Shown here: piece after piece, positions 35,837-46,309 of the stretch
How the letters are laid out: each line of letters begins with the position of its first letter
Position numbering within the stretch: the stretch's first letter is position 1
Assembly (NCBI GenBank): GCA_963921195.1
Contig: OY992537.1
Location: forward strand, 16,703,125 to 16,767,124
Source of the DNA: Pegoplata infirma
Lineage: Eukaryota; Arthropoda; Insecta; Diptera; Anthomyiidae
Length of the DNA: 64,000 nucleotides
Reading direction: 5' to 3'
Translations under genes and position numbers: made by a program
Notes under the pieces: generated by a model
What the model saw: the letters and a program-made list of their open reading frames with translations, nothing else
Databases searched by the model: none
What the model was told of the DNA's origin: nothing

Positions 35837-36882
35837 TGTATCTTGGATGGGACCAAAAAAAAAATGAAAGTATAGGAACAGTAGAGCAAAACTTCCTAAG
35901 GATTTTGAAAACTTAGTTCGAGTTCTTTTTTATGGACCACTGAAGTTTTTAATTTTTTTTCAATGGCGTTTTAAATAACTCAAAAAACAAGTATTAAATA
36001 TAGTTCTGAGGTAAATAATGTTGAGACATGTCTTCAGTGAAATTTGATGGCAGTTCTTTTTTCGGAATATATTAACCCTCTATCTCCCATTTTTGGGGGT
36101 TATTACTTTTTTCACATAACCTCATAGAACACCAATAAATCGTGAGTTTAAAGGGTTAATATGTTCTACACAAATTTTCTGCATAAAATTTCACTAGGGG
36201 TTTTTGAAGACCAAAAGTTAAAATTGTTTTTATTAAAGTCTAGTAAAATTTGATTTGATGCAGAAAATGTTTGTAGAACATTTTAACCCTATAAGCGCAC
36301 GCATAAGTCGTGTTCTTAAAGGATATTTGAAAAACGGGCCAAAATAACCCCTAAAAATGGGAGATAGAGGGTTAATTTGTTCTAAGGTCACAGGTCACAA
36401 GCAGATTTGTAAAATTTTTTCGACTTATTTCACATGACTTTGTTGAAAAACAATTTAACAGTATGTGATAATTTACAATTTTACTTTTTTAAGCATTTTG
36501 CACTTTTCGCACGAAGTTTTAATCTTTGACAACCCCTAGTGAAATTTGATGCAGAAAATTTTTGTAGAGCATTTTAACCCTTTAAAAGCTCGTTATATTG
36601 GTGTTCAATGAGGCTATTTGAAAAAGGACAAAAATTACCCCTAAAAATGGAAGATAGAGGATTAATATATTCTAAGAAAAGAACCGCCATCAAATTTTAC
36701 TGAAGACATGTCTTCAAATTATTTATTATTTTTTTTTTGACTTATTCAAAACGCCTTTGAAAAAAATTTAAAAACTTCAGTGGGTAATAAAAAAAGAACT
36801 CGAGCTAAGTTTTTAAAAGCCTTCCAGGGCTTTGGTCTTCTATTGGTATACTTTTATTTTTTTTGGTCCCGTCCCAGATACA
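35837..36882. mobile_element. Foldback with TGTATCTTGGATGGGACC ends
   Basis: The left arm starts TGTATCTTGGATGGGACC and the right arm ends GGTCCCGTCCCAGATACA. The arms of about 230-300 bp carry TTCGAGTTCTTTTT, CCACTGAAG and TGAAGACATGTCTTCA. The middle contains three copies of a roughly 90-bp TTAA-bounded module (36072-36159, inverted 36283-36375 and 36573-36665). No clear target duplication. Confidence 0.7.
36072..36665. repeat. Three 90-bp modules bounded by TTAACCCT and AGGGTTAA
   Basis: The modules at 36072-36159, 36283-36375 and 36573-36665 begin or end TTAACCCTYTATCTCCC and contain a CATTTTTGGGG or CCCCTAAAAATGG core. The first is inverted relative to the other two. The TTAA edges recall piggyBac-type MITEs, but at 90 bp they may simply be internal repeats of the foldback. 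Confidence 0.5.
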
Positions 36883-37295
36883 CTCGAAGAACCCAAATAA
36901 TGACTATTAAAAGTTTCAAAAATAATTGGCCAGATCAATAACAGATGGCGATGCAACAACTGTTCTAAAAACATCGACAAATCAAAAACTCGTCCGTAAT
37001 GACATAATTTTCTTATTGTACCCTTTAATATCCTTCGTCTAGCTTATTTTATTTATTATCATTTAAATTCAATATGCTACTTGTAGTATAGGGTTTTTAT
37101 TTTTGCTAAATAGTCTTCACAATGATATTTGACACAGATCGATTGGATAACTAGAAAACTATTACTTGGAGTGCTTTGCGAGTAAGTCATCCGTTTGCTT
37201 AATTTCGCGTAGTGTACGAGATATTTTGAAATTTGTACTCAAACTGAGGAAAAAGCTTTATCAATTCTAAGAAGAATATAATGAACTTATTGGTA

Positions 37296-37502
37296 CACTC
37301 TCATAATAAATCCGGTTGCCACAAACGTAAATATTCCAACCTCATTTTGAAGGTTGTAGCAACCGATCATGTGGTTTCCACAACCTCAATACAGTTGTGA
37401 CAACTAAAATTTAGTTGTAACAACCGAAAGACCGGTTGGAACAACCTTAAAATGAGGCTGAAATAATTAACGGTAGTGGCAACTGTATTTGTTATATGGG
37501 TG
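37296..37502. mobile_element. TA-flanked MITE, CACTCTCATAA ends
   Basis: A 207-bp unit flanked by TA (37294-37295 and 37503-37504). The left end is CACTCTCATAATAAATCCGG and the right inverse ends TTGTTATATGGGTG. The interior repeats GGTTGTRRCAACC words: GGTTGCCAC, GGTTGTAGCAACC, GTTGTGACAAC, GTTGTAACAACC and GGTTGGAACAACC, spaced about 25 bp apart. Confidence 0.75.
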
Positions 37503-37504
37503 TA

Positions 37505-38475
37505 GTAAGTAAGGTTGTAAGACTAAACTTTGTCATACTCCTTAAAAGGCAAATATTCCGACCTAGACGATTTCGAAAAAAGGAACATTTTCTCCACCCT
37601 AATGTATATTTTATTTCTGCGTATGTTTAAAAAAATAATATAAAAAATGTAAGAAAATTGAGTTTTTTCATTGTCAATCTGTTTTCGATAATGCTTTTGA
37701 AATTTGGAAAATATTGCTGTTTTATTATACCGTCAAAAAATAATAAAAAAAATCTCAAAACCCCTAACCATTTCAGAGAGCTTAGGTTAGGTTGGATGGG
37801 CGTCCGCCAATTTGGCGAATTTACTCGAAAAAAAATTCTGATTTAAAAAAAAAAAATCTTAAAAGTAGAAAAAATCCGCAATTTTTGATATCGCAAAATT
37901 TTTTTTTTTAATTTCTTTATTATTTTTAAAAAATCTAAGTTTTTGTGAAACTTTTTTTCATGAGCGTCATGGGTACATGATACATGAGCGTCACGGAATT
38001 TGGCTCAACTTAAGTTTAAATGAAAGATTGTATCAAGCTCTGTGAAAGGTTCAAGGGATAGAACATTTTACTTTTTTTTCATATTCCTGAACTAAGGAAA
38101 ACACCGCCATTTTAGGCAAATTTCAAATTGCCATATCTCGAAAACCGTTTGAGCGATTTAATTTTTATTTGATATTTGTTTTCAATGCATCAAAATTAAT
38201 AAAAATTATGTTTCGCAAAACATTTTTTTTTTAATTTTCAAACACCCGTAACTTTTGTTGCTGAGCGAGTGGTTAATTCAATCCGATTATCCTCAAATTT
38301 GAACCTCATAAGTTTTAGCCCTGGGAAGCTTAAAATTTGTACGGACGTTCAAATTCGAAAAAAAAACGTTTTTGCCAAACAAAAAAATGTCTGTCTAATG
38401 CTACTTGTAGTATACGGTTTTTATATTATGTAAAATAGTCTTGACAAGATCTTGACGGAATTGAAACACATCTAG
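37505..38475. other. Unclassified DNA between direct repeats
   Basis: An approximately 75-bp sequence containing TGCTACTTGTAGTAT and TTTTTATNTTNTGNNAAATAGTCTT-like order occurs at about 37073-37150 and again at 38397-38465 in the same orientation. The intervening DNA has CATGAGCGTCAYGG repeated at 37959 and 37984. No coding region recognised. Confidence 0.4.
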
Positions 38476-38876
38476 GCTAACAAGGAAGGTCTTTCACAGA
38501 GCACCCACTGATTGTCCTGAAACTTGAATATGGGAATGAGGGGGAAAAATAAGAGTTACCTGATATTTTTAGCTTCCCAATCTCAACTTTAAAAAAGGGT
38601 TGCCACCTTATGAAAAAATAAGAGCTTTTAGAAAATTCCATATAAAAGCCGAACTAGCAGGAATTTCGCCAAACGAAAAAGTACGGGTCAGCTTAATGAT
38701 AGAGATTATTATATATTATTTGGGCGGTCATTCTTATATACATCTCCATATAAACTACCCCAACGATTAAACATTTTTGACAATAACAAACTTGACGAAT
38801 CCGAATTTGCACACGACTGATGCACCATTAAATAGGCCTTCAAAAAATCTTTCGACCTGTATAAAATGTTTACATA

Positions 38877-39367
38877 CACTCTAAAAAACGCATGTAAACT
38901 TACTATTATAAATTGGGTAAATTTTTGTTGAATAACACGCATTATGTGTTAATATAAACACTAAATGCGTATAATAAATTCAAACCAATTAAACACAGCA
39001 AATTAAAAATATTATCCGTTAATTCAAATATTTTACACACAAATGTGTAAATAAAATTGTCAACCAACATACACACACACATGTTAAATAACTAAAACGC
39101 CAGACAAAACTATAAGCTTCCGTAGCGTAGTGGTTAAGATGTGTGCTTTCAAATCGGAAGGTGTCGAGTTCGATGCTCGCTGGTGCCGAATGTTTTTTTT
39201 TTTTTGTTTTTTTTTTGTTATATTTATTCACCTCTTTTTTATTTAAATTGACCACTAGTGGTCAATTTATTCAATTTACACATTCAGAGTAAAGTTACCC
39301 AATTTATAGTAGGAGTCCAGTTTCCTACTATAAATTGGGTAAATTTCAACAAATTTTGATTAGAGTG
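38877..39367 (+). mobile_element. tRNA-bearing TA-flanked element B
   Basis: A 491-bp element from CACTCTAAAAAACGCATG to TTTTGATTAGAGTG, flanked by TA (38875-38876, 39368-39369). A second copy of the host foldback shows the uninserted sequence, so both ends are secure. Subterminal motif TATAAATTGGGTAAATTT occurs at 38906, 39329 and, inverted (ACCCAATTTATAGTAG), at 39297. A tRNA-like sequence lies at the centre. No open frame is recognisable, so the transposase would come from elsewhere. Confidence 0.8.
39115..39190 (+). tRNA. tRNA-like sequence B, 5' half resembling tRNA-Val
   Basis: GCTTCCGTAGCGTAGTGGTT matches the start and D arm of eukaryotic tRNA-Val. Box A is TAGCGTAGTGG and box B GAGTTCGATGC. 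An anticodon-like stem CTTTC/GGAAG is present, but the loop (5 nt, or 7 with a shortened stem) lacks the usual U33. The T stem keeps four pairs (CGAG/CTCG). The acceptor stem does not close. A long T run begins at 39192, immediately after. It looks tRNA-derived but not functional as a tRNA. Confidence 0.75.
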
Positions 39368-39551
39368 TAGTTTCTTTTGAAGAAATGGGAAAAATCCTCA
39401 AAAACGAAAAAAAAATCGTGTCCGCTTTGACCCGCTAAATGTGTGATCGAACAGCTAAAAAAAGCTAAACTATTATTTTGCTCCCCTCTTTTTAATATGC
39501 AAGTTTCAGGACAATTGGTGGGTACCGTGTGAAAGACCTTCCTTGTAAGTC

Positions 39552-41552
39552 GTGCAAATAATGACGAATATAAATAAATTTTAAACAAAAAATAATTTTC
39601 TTGAAAATTATTCTAAGTTGAGAATATCATGGTTGTAATAAGTAAAGAAAACTGACCTCGAGCTTATCAAAAAAGTTTAAAAAATATTAAAAAAAGACAA
39701 AAAAAAAAAATACAGAAAAATACGAAAAATTCTAAAAAAAAATATAAAGAAGGTAAAATTTTGAAAAAAGTTTAATTAATAAAAATTTTACTCAAAAATT
39801 TTTTTTATTTTAATTTTTTAACGAAAATTGCAAAACAATTATAATTTTTCTAGTCCAAAACAAAATTGTACAAATATTTTTTTGTTCCCACTTTTTTCGT
39901 ATTTGTAAAATAATGTCATCCCTTAGAAAAACTATTTTGCATTCTAATTTCTATTTAAAATCATTTTTGTAGTGTGAAGGGTATTCATGGATTCGTTACA
40001 GCCAAATAAATCCTTTTTTCTTGTTTTTTTTTTGTCATTTTCTTTAAAACAAACACTTTTCAGTTTGAATATTTTTAGAATAACAAACGTTTTGTATTTT
40101 TCTTGGCTTCAAAAAAAAAAAAAAACAGTGTATACTATATATTCGGAGCCTTCAAACGTATATTTATTTATCGTTATTCCCTTTATATCCTTTGTGACTG
40201 TTGTTACCAAAAACCAATACCAAAAAGGACGAACGTCATTCATCTTTTGTTAAAATACATTTACAAAATGAAAACATTCTTATTGGAAATTTTATAAGTA
40301 AATATTTAGACAATTTATCTATAGTACTTTGTACGTACGTACACTTGTTTGTACTGCCACTCACTCACTCTCGTACTCACTCACTTACTCACTTTTGTAC
40401 ATACTCTAGCAAAAGCTACTGCTACTTATGCTTATTTGCCTTCGTTGAATAAGTAGCACTCACAGGATGCCAATAAAACCAATACTTGTTATGTGGAGTG
40501 GTTTTCCAAAATATAGTATAAAGAAGGAATATTTGTCTATAATGATGGTGGCATGTAGCAAGAACATACAATTAGTTGGTTAGATGGGTGAGTCGATGTA
40601 TGTGTGTGTATGTGTGCGGTTGTATGCGTGTGGTTCCATTATTTTGTGGCTTTATGGTCTAAATGTTGACATACATTCATTCATCTTCATTTGAATTCAT
40701 CAACTTTGATGTTTTTGTTTGCTTGATGACAAAAACGGTAGTCAATGACAATTAATGACATTTTTTGGTCTTGTGGAAAACTAAATTTTGTTTCCATCTA
40801 AAAAAAAAAGAAGGAAAACAATGCAACAAAAAAAAATTCATTAAAAGTTTTTTTTCTGTATGTTAAAATTAATTCTGTGAATTTCAGAAAACGAAAATCC
40901 ATTTTGATGGAGGATAACAACAGCATTTATTATTTTATTTTTACAACTTTTGCTGAATTTCGTTTTAAAATTTTTATTAATTACAAATGTTTTCTGTTCT
41001 CAATTCCAGTTAAAAGCTTTTTTAAACGACCTCAATAGAAATTGGAAGATTTTTCATCAGATTTGATTTTAGTTTAGCAGACTTTTCTGTGATCACACAG
41101 GCCAATCAACCAATGATATCAAGGCAATATCACCTAATTATAGCATGTTATACGAAAACAGTAGTGTTTTCGTTCTAAATGTACCTTTCCTCATGATATC
41201 GTTTTTCTCTAAAAATATTATATCGTGTTCGCTATCGTTAACTCCATTCATAACGGAAATAAAATCGCCATTTTTCAAAATTGATCGAAAAACTATCGTT
41301 ATTCCAGACGATAACGATATCGTTTCCATATGTAAATGTGATGTCGCTTTCGCTATCGAAGTTTCCTAAAATTCGATAACGTAATCGGTATCATGCAGTT
41401 GATACTATTTTCGTTATCACTTTTCGTAATTTGATTTATTGGCAGAGATTAAATATTTGTGTCTGCTGAAATCAGAAGAGTTTTCTTTTGAAATAAGCAG
41501 ATATTTCAGCTGAAATCAGCTGATTTTTCTGCTGACTGGACAAGTGCATATG
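39552..41552. other. AT-rich DNA with an ACTC tract and a CGATAACG motif cluster
   Basis: Contains a short ACTC-rich stretch (40360-40400) and, at 41195-41420, about ten copies of CGTTATCG-, CGATATCG- and ATCGTTA-type words. No transposon ends and no gene recognised. Frames in this stretch are short and unsupported. Confidence 0.4.
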
Positions 41553-41812
41553 CACTGAGAGAAGAAATATGATTGTGGTCACCATAATTCTAGAGCGTCA
41601 TATTGTGATTGAAAATTGTATCATAATATGTTTATAGCAATTATAACATTTCCAATCATATTATGGTCCTAAATTATAATTTTTCGAATATTTAGGGTCA
41701 TTACATTATTGCTCCAAATATTATGGTTGCTACAAACAAGTTATGATAAAACTTTCAATCATAATATGACGCTCTTAAATTATGCTTTCCACAATCGTGT
41801 CTCTTTTCTGTG
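41553..41812. mobile_element. MITE, CACTGAGAGAAGAAATATG ends
   Basis: A 260-bp palindromic unit. The left end is CACTGAGAGAAGAAATATGA and the right inverse ends GTGTCTCTTTTCTGTG. The right flank is TA, the left TG. The interior holds TCATAATATGNTTATAGCAA-like words and TTTCAATCATAATATGACGC. A partial relative lies at 21318-21505. Confidence 0.65.
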
Positions 41813-41997
41813 TATTTAAAATGTCCCAGTGAAAAATGTTCAAATGTGAATCATATATATTTCACATATGATTACATATATGCACATATATATTTAATAT
41901 ATGAGAATATACGAAAATTAGCGGCATATGGACAGACATATATGAAACATATATGAACACATATGCACATATCTGAACCCATGCCATATATGTACAC

Positions 41998-44399
41998 TAG
42001 AGGTGTCCTTAAAAACGAAAATCGTATTTTTATACCTGGTAGGGTCCTATATTGTTCTTTAGTATCTAAAAATGAGTGAGCCAAAATTTGGGGACAATCG
42101 GCTAAAAATAACTCGTGCCGAAAATGAATTGAAGTTTTGGGACATTCTTATAAGAAAGAAAAACTCGTTTTTTCTAGTTTTTGGAAAAACATTGGTATAT
42201 GATATTTTTTGTTAAATTTTTTGTGAAATAATATGAAAATGGTACTAAATTACCTTTTCAAAACGACTAATAAAATTAAAATCGGATGAGAAATAAGCAT
42301 TTTACGCATACATGCCCCAGACCATTGTATGGTTTTTAGAGCCAGAATTTCAAAATTTTCAAAATTTTTAGGCAAAAAAATAGTAAAAATTTAATTTTAC
42401 TTTATGATCAAATTAAAAACATGTTTAAGATTAAAAATAGTAGATATGGTAGTCAAGCTTTTTTTTATTTGGCGCGGGTAGTGATAAAATTTCCGCGGAT
42501 TCCAAATAAAATGCGTTTTTCTACAATAATTAAGCAAATTTTTGAAAATTTGTGCTCTATTGTGCGGATCGAAATGTAAAACGTAAACTCTGTAACTTTT
42601 GAGAAATCGGATATATGCAGATATTTTGTATTATAGAAATATATAACGTCTCAAATTTGTCATTTCACCTCAACGAAAAGGGGTTACAGATGCCCGAATT
42701 CTCAAAAAATTTACAGAATTTATGTATTTCACTTCGTATAATACAATACAGAAAATTGTTTCCCATATTTGCTAAATTATTTTAGAAAAACTCATTTTCT
42801 TTGGAATCCGCGGAAATTATATCACTACCAGCGTTGCCAATTTAGCTTTTTTCCCGCTAGATTTAGCTTTTTTTAAAATTTTTCGCGGGAAAATTTTGCA
42901 TTTAGCTTTAAGCGGATTTTTTAGCTTTTTTTGAAAATTATTTGGCTTTTTTTTAGCTTTTTTTTAGACTTTTTTTAAACTTTTTTTCAATAAATATCAA
43001 TGTAAAAAGAGAAGAGACATTAATTTTTGCTTGAAAAATTTCTAGTTGTGTTCAAAAACACAATTATATTTCAGAAACATCTAACTATTTATATTTTAAA
43101 GTTTGTCTAAATGAGTTTAAGAAGTTTTTTTTTTTTTAATTTAAATTTTTTTTCAGAATTCTAATAAGCAATTGAAAAATTTTACAACTTTAATAACAAT
43201 TTTTAAAATGTATTTGGAAATTTCTTATATATAAATTTGAGAAAATGAAATTTTTCGAACGTATAAAAAAGTTTCTAGAACATTAGTATTTTGTAAAATA
43301 AAAATTTTGTAAATAAAAATTGTTGGGAAAGTATGTATTTATAAACTGTTTTCAGAAATTATTAAATAAATTTCCACTTCCAATTTTTCCCAAATTTCAA
43401 ACTTTATTTGAAAATGTAATTCATTCAATTCAAAATACATTCTGAAATGCAATTGAAAAAATCAAAAAACAAGTCAAAATTGTATTTAAAAATTTCTTTG
43501 ATTTATTTGGAAATTTATGCACAACGTTTTGAAATTTCTGAAATGCAATTTGAATTTGTTAACGTCAAAGATTTTCTTGATTGTATTATTTTTAATCCTT
43601 ATTTATATGTACCTACATTCGAAATTTTCGGAAACATATTTTTTTTAAATTTATGAAGATTTGTTATATTTTAATATTTTGTTTATTAATAAGCATAATT
43701 TTAGTCCCAAATATGCAATAGAAAGAATAACAGATCCCAATTTTACAATTCGATTGTAAAATCGAAGAAAAAGCTAATTTAAATCAATTAAAAAAGTTTA
43801 GCTTTATTTTTTAGCTTTTTTTCAATTTTTTTAGCTTTTTTTAGCGGGTTTTTTGAAAAAATCTAGCTTTTTTTGTTTTCAAATTCTGGCAACGCTGATC
43901 ACTACCCACGCCAAATGAAAAAAAAAGTTAGACTACCATATCTGTTAGTTTTTATCTATAACATGTATTTAATATAATTATAAAGTAAAATTTAATTTTT
44001 TTTATTTTTTTGCCTAAAAATTTTGAAAATGTTCAAATTTTGCCTTTAAAAACCATGCAATGGTCTGGGGCATGTATGCGTAAAATTCTTATTTTTCATC
44101 CGATTTGAATTTTTTTAAGCTTTTTGGAAAGGTAATTTATTACCATTTTCATATTACTTAACAAAAAAATTAACACAAAATAGCATATACCAATATTTTT
44201 CAAAAAACTATAAAAAACGTGTTTTATCATCAGATAAGAGTGTCCCAAAACTTCAATCCATTTTCGGCACGAGTTTTTTTTATCCGATTGTCTCCAAATT
44301 TTGGCTCACTCATTTTTAGATACAAAACTACAATTTAGGACCCTACCACGTATCTAAAAGTGATTTTGAAAAATTGCCTTAGTCGTTAGGACACCTTTA
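41998..44399. mobile_element. hAT-type palindromic element, TSD ATGTACAC
   Basis: Terminal TAGAGGTGTCCTTA at 41998 and TTAGGACACCTTTA at 44399, with ATGTACAC at 41990-41997 and 44400-44407. The arms contain GAGTGAGCCAAAATTTGG, GTGCCGAAAATG and CATGCCCCAGACCATTG with their inverses. After removing 42830-43897 the length is about 1.33 kb. The arms have diverged moderately. Confidence 0.85.
42830..43897 (+). mobile_element. hAT-type element, CAGCGTTGCCA ends, TSD ATCACTAC
   Basis: CAGCGTTGCCA at 42830 and TGGCAACGCTG at 43897, with ATCACTAC at 42822-42829 and 43898-43905. Unlike its neighbours it is not a palindrome. Both ends carry TTTAGCTTTTTT repeats in the same orientation (42842-42975 and 43798-43875). 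The middle has AAATTTCTGAAATGCAATT words. CAGNGTTGCCA is a familiar hAT terminus in insects. No transposase remnant recognised. Confidence 0.85.
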
Positions 44400-44455
44400 A
44401 TGTACACATGCCGCCAATTTTCGCATGTGTAACATATATTTACATATATGAACAT

Positions 44456-45566
44456 TAGAGTGTCCCTTATTTTGGAAATGTTGGAAATCTTGAGACGGTA
44501 CCCGCTCATTTTTTTCCTTTTGACTTAAAAATAACTCAGGAAAAATTTTACGCCCCTAGGACCACGCCTTCCCTACGCGACGGGCCCTTAAAGAGCGGGG
44601 CCTAAAAAATCATTTTTCCATACAAACCAAAAAATTTTTTTTTTGATTTTTAATTTTTTTGTTATTATTTATTATATTACTTGGTTTGCTTATTCACAAC
44701 AAAAAATTTGATTTTGGTGGGATAAGTCTTTCAGCGCTAAAAAATTTTTCGCAAAAAAAAATTTTGAGCCGCCGGGGTCCTACAGTAAAAAATTTTTAAA
44801 AAATATTTTTTTTTAGTTTTGACCAGCAACGGTTTTAGCTGCTATGTTGCTTTAAATGATATATATTCATAAAAAAATATTTTTTGTATCTGTGACATCT
44901 TAATCGTGTTCTAAAAAAGGGTAAAAAATGCATTGATGATTTTTTTCGATACACGATAAAAATGTCACAAATATGAATAATATTTTTTTTGGAATATATA
45001 TCATTAAAAACAACATAAAAACTAAAACCATTGCTTTTCAAAACTAAAAAAAAATATTTTTTAAAAATTTTTTACCGTAGGATTCCTACGGCTCAAAATT
45101 TTTTTTTTCGAAAAAGATAAAGATGTCACAGATATGAATAATTTTTTTTTTTGGAATATATATCATTTAAAGCAACATAGCAACTAAAACCGTTGCTGGT
45201 CAAAACTAAAAAAAAATATTTTTTAAAAATTTTTTACTGTAGGACCCCGGCCGCCCAAATTTTTTTTTTGCGAAAAATTTTTTAGCGCTGAAAGACTTAT
45301 CCCTCCAAAATCAAATTTTTTGTCGTGAATAAGCAAACCAAGTAATATAATAATTAATAACAAAAAAATTAAAAATAAAAAAAAAAATTTTTTGGTTTGT
45401 ATGGAAAAATGATTTTTTAGGCCCCGCTCTTTAAGGCCCCGTCGCGTAGGGAAGGCGTGGTCCTAGGGGCGTAAAATTTTTCCTGAGTTATTTTTAAGTC
45501 AAAAGGAAAAAAATGAGCGGGTACCGTCTCAAGATTTCCAACATTTCCAAAATAAGGGACACTCTA
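44456..45566. mobile_element. hAT-type foldback, TAGAGTGTCCC ends, TSD ATGAACAT
   Basis: Terminal TAGAGTGTCCCTTATTTTGG at 44456 and its inverse at 45566, with ATGAACAT at 44448-44455 and 45567-45574. The arms are nearly identical over about 400 bp (GGTACCCGCTCATTTTT, CGTCGCGTAGGGAAGGCGTG), which makes this one of the younger foldbacks. The centre (about 44780-45260) is a further set of inverted TTTTTAAAAAATATT and AGCAACGGTTTTAG words. Confidence 0.85.
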
Positions 45567-45630
45567 ATGAACATACATGTCCATATTTGGACCACATATG
45601 ATTCATATATGAACATTTTTCACCGGGGTA

Positions 45631-46309
45631 CCAAATTTACATGTCATAAAATCGTTGTATTTCTCTCATGGCTTCAGAGTATTTTTAGAAGATTTTAATG
45701 CTTACTGGATTGATTATGTTTAAAATGATTGTTTTAAATGGCATGGAAATGGATTATGGGAATTAAGATCTATTTTTAAAATACCAAAACTTTAATTTAA
45801 ATTTTTAGCACATAAGTTTAATGGAGTTAAGTGAAAAAATACCATCATTTGCCAATTTGAGTCAGCTAATTTTTAATAAAATAGACTGGTTGTGTTTGTA
45901 AATATGCAAAATCGGATCTGGGGAAAAATGCTTTTCCTTGAAAAACTAAATCAACCTCTGAAAAATTAATTAATTTTCTAATAATTTGTTTTTGTGATAA
46001 ATAAATGTAAAATTTTGAAAATCCAGCAATTGGAGACATGGTAATAGAAAAATAATTTTCTGTCGTTCTATCCACTTTTGTAAAGGTTTTTGGGGAACCC
46101 TTCCTTCTTGCTCTAAATGTTAACATATTCATTTGTTATGATTTTAGCAACAGGTATTGTAATTTTGTCATCATTTAAATTATTTTTTTATATACACGCT
46201 TACAAAAGGGGCGAACCAAAAAAAATATTTTTCCAATCCCCTGGAATTAAGTTCAGGATTTTTTCGTGCTTAACAAAAGTATAAAAAACAGGTAAAAAGT
46301 CGAGTTTTT
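45631..46309. other. AT-rich DNA, nothing recognised
   Basis: No repeat end, hairpin or RNA gene seen. Short minus-strand frames have no recognisable product. Confidence 0.4.

Larger units (their letters stand above)
35579..37018 (+). mobile_element. tRNA-bearing TA-flanked element A, with nested foldback
   Basis: The left end CACTAAAAAAATTATG (35579) and right end CATAATTTTCTTATTG (37018) are inverses at 14 of 16 positions and stand next to TA (35577-35578, 37019-37020). The right end, read inward, continues TCATTACGG, matching ATTATGTCATTAACTG at the left end of the tRNA-bearing element 60624-61435. Removing the foldback 35837-36882 leaves about 395 bp with the tRNA-like sequence near one end of the middle. 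The right terminus was found by looking for the expected inverse, so it is less certain than the left. Confidence 0.6.
38476..39551. mobile_element. Foldback of the AACAAGGAAGG family, carrying a tRNA-bearing insert
   Basis: The ends AACAAGGAAGGTCTTTCACA and its inverse ending CCTTCCTTGT are as in 6723-7278. Without the insert 38877-39367 it is about 585 bp, against 555 bp in the uninterrupted copy. The empty site can be read there as TGTTCATATAGTTTC in reverse. Confidence 0.75.
41825..45627. mobile_element. CCCAGTGAAAAATG element, GT duplication, host of two hAT elements
   Basis: The left end CCCAGTGAAAAATGTTCA and right end TGAACATTTTTCACCGGG are inverses with one mismatch. GT flanks both sides as a direct repeat (41823-41824, 45628-45629). 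The native sequence is only about 274 bp, consisting almost entirely of CATATATG, CACATATG and ATATGATT words. Two hAT elements with their 8-bp duplications fill the rest. Confidence 0.8.

Noticed and set aside
40360..40400. Core promoter or regulatory element in the ACTC-rich stretch
   Set aside because: No TATA or initiator arrangement with a downstream gene could be supported; it looks like a degenerate microsatellite.
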